Of a stretch of 64,000 bases of DNA, positions 63,304 through 64,000 are shown one piece after another. Numbering within the stretch: position 1 is the first letter of the stretch; every line of letters begins with the position of its first letter. The notes under the pieces are model-generated. The model saw only the letters and a list, made by a program, of their open reading frames with translations, was not told the DNA's origin and searched no databases. The DNA is from Curvularia sp. ZM96 (Eukaryota; Ascomycota; Dothideomycetes; Pleosporales; Pleosporaceae): contig JAJGBQ010000002.1 in NCBI GenBank assembly GCA_022457065.1, positions 4,774,001 to 4,838,000 of the forward strand, in the 5' to 3' direction. The position numbers were made by a program, and so were the translations under genes.

Positions 63304-64000
63304 GGTTGTTTGTTCTTTGCCTGCCCTGGCAGCTCTCCGTAAAGGCAGTCTTTGCTCCTTTTCCACGTTGGTGGATCATGTCTTCTCATATGTCGATTGA
63401 TTAATCTTGGTCTGACCCCAGGTTGTTTACGCAGCCCACGCCAATCATGGGTAGAACTGGCCAAGCTTCTGGCTGTCGCCTCTATCGGCGCATTTTCAGC
63501 CGACGTAACATGTTGCAACACGCCTACCAGTTGCATCCAAGCCTTCAGGATGCGACTACGAACAGGGGCCGAGATAGGAATACAGTCTGAGCTTGCGGCA
63601 TCGTTCTGATGGCAAGGTTAGCGTTATCGAGCTGGCTTGGAGTTCCGCCAGAAGAGGGAACGATGCTGCCGAGATAAGATCACATGACGTCTTATCTTCC
63701 CCAACCTGGAGCAAGGCACGATAAGAAGTTCATCGGCTTTTGGATCCCGCATATTCTACTCCACAATTCCACGTGCAGTGCAATGGCTCTAGATGGTGCC
63801 AGTCTGAGTCGAGAGGCAGAAAGCTCTCGACTACACTCCATGTTCCCGACACAGCGGTCATGTCGCAACCTTGTCCCGAAAGCCCCTTGAGCCACTCTGG
63901 ATCGGCAAACGATCAGATATCCGCATCGCCTCTTGCTACGGAGATTCCATCCAATGTTGCAAATGCCGGCCCACAGCCTTATGCAGCAAGGAAGTCTCGA
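63304..64000. other. Upstream region of the NCS1 permease
   Basis: 697 bp to the window end. No gene is supported. Its notable content is the GATA cluster at 63673-63725 and an inverted GATA core (CGATAAC) near 63623. Confidence 0.5.
63673..63725. promoter_or_regulatory. Inverted GATAAG pair plus a third site upstream of the permease
   Basis: GATAAG at 63673-63678 and CTTATC at 63691-63696 form an inverted pair 12 bp apart. A third GATAAG is at 63720-63725. They lie 370-422 bp upstream of the permease start. Paired HGATAR sites within about 30 bp are the classical strong binding sites of AreA/NIT2 GATA factors that switch on nitrogen-catabolic genes. Use in vivo is inferred. Confidence 0.5.

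Noticed and set aside
1..64000. CRISPR array, rRNA genes, prophage or bacterial-type operons
   Set aside because: No spaced direct repeats, no rRNA-like sequence, and intron-rich eukaryotic genes throughout.

Overview
The window is nuclear DNA of a filamentous ascomycete. Most introns are 47-62 nt with GT..AG ends and CTAAC/CTGAC-like branch sites. The gene content is typical of Pezizomycotina: a Zn2Cys6 factor, MCH-type and NCS1-type transporters, a CE12 esterase, a chromodomain-SET H3K9 methyltransferase, and a decayed repeat with Gln-to-stop (RIP-like) changes. Dothideomycetes/Pleosporales is my best guess from the look of the proteins; this is inference, not a search result. Exon joins were worked out by hand from splice signals and reading frame.

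Layout. 1-159: 3' end of a gene entering from the left. 0.9-2.5 kb: monocarboxylate-type MFS transporter. 4.1-11.5 kb: a 2439-residue low-complexity and coiled-coil protein with a nine-unit helical repeat. 12.3-14.0 kb: H3K9 methyltransferase (minus), followed by an AT-rich decayed transposon at its 5' side. 15.0-15.9 kb: RRP1/Nop52. 16.6-17.2 kb: small membrane protein. 18.0-20.4 kb: BED-like plus Zn2Cys6 factor. 20.8-25.3 kb: VPS24, p23/SBA1, a HAD phosphatase and a TTC1-like TPR protein. 26.5 kb: orphan gene. 27.4-29.0 kb: TRM11. 29.5 kb: secreted rhamnogalacturonan acetylesterase. 30.6-32.5 kb: mitochondrial rhomboid. 32.6-34.2 kb: PI-PLC-X protein. 35.0-37.0 kb: HST3/4-type sirtuin. 38.1-41.2 kb: MED16. 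41.5-43.0 kb: OLA1. 43.7-44.5 kb: PPPDE/DeSI peptidase. 44.7-47.3 kb: divergent uS11m and TIM44. 48.0-49.1 kb: hot-dog thioesterase with a presequence and a membrane helix. 49.8-51.8 kb: phenol-hydroxylase-type FAD monooxygenase. 53.4-54.5 kb: TMA46. 54.9 kb: the 50-residue OST4. 55.4-59.0 kb: AT-hook/C2H2 protein. 59.4-63.3 kb: amidase and FUR-type NCS1 permease in tandem.

Most genes are housekeeping (translation, mitochondria, ESCRT, chromatin) with independent promoters, and I see no secondary-metabolite cluster. The only group that reads as one pathway is the permease plus amidase pair. Both have GATA-type sites upstream, including an inverted GATAAG pair before the permease, which suggests nitrogen-regulated uptake and hydrolysis of an amide or nucleobase derivative. 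uS11m and TIM44 share a 242-bp divergent promoter.

Nothing here is clearly a new defence or mobile system. The best leads are the helical repeat in the giant protein, the two-codon uORF whose stop overlaps the methyltransferase start, the RIP-like remnant beside that gene, and the GATA-flanked permease/amidase pair.
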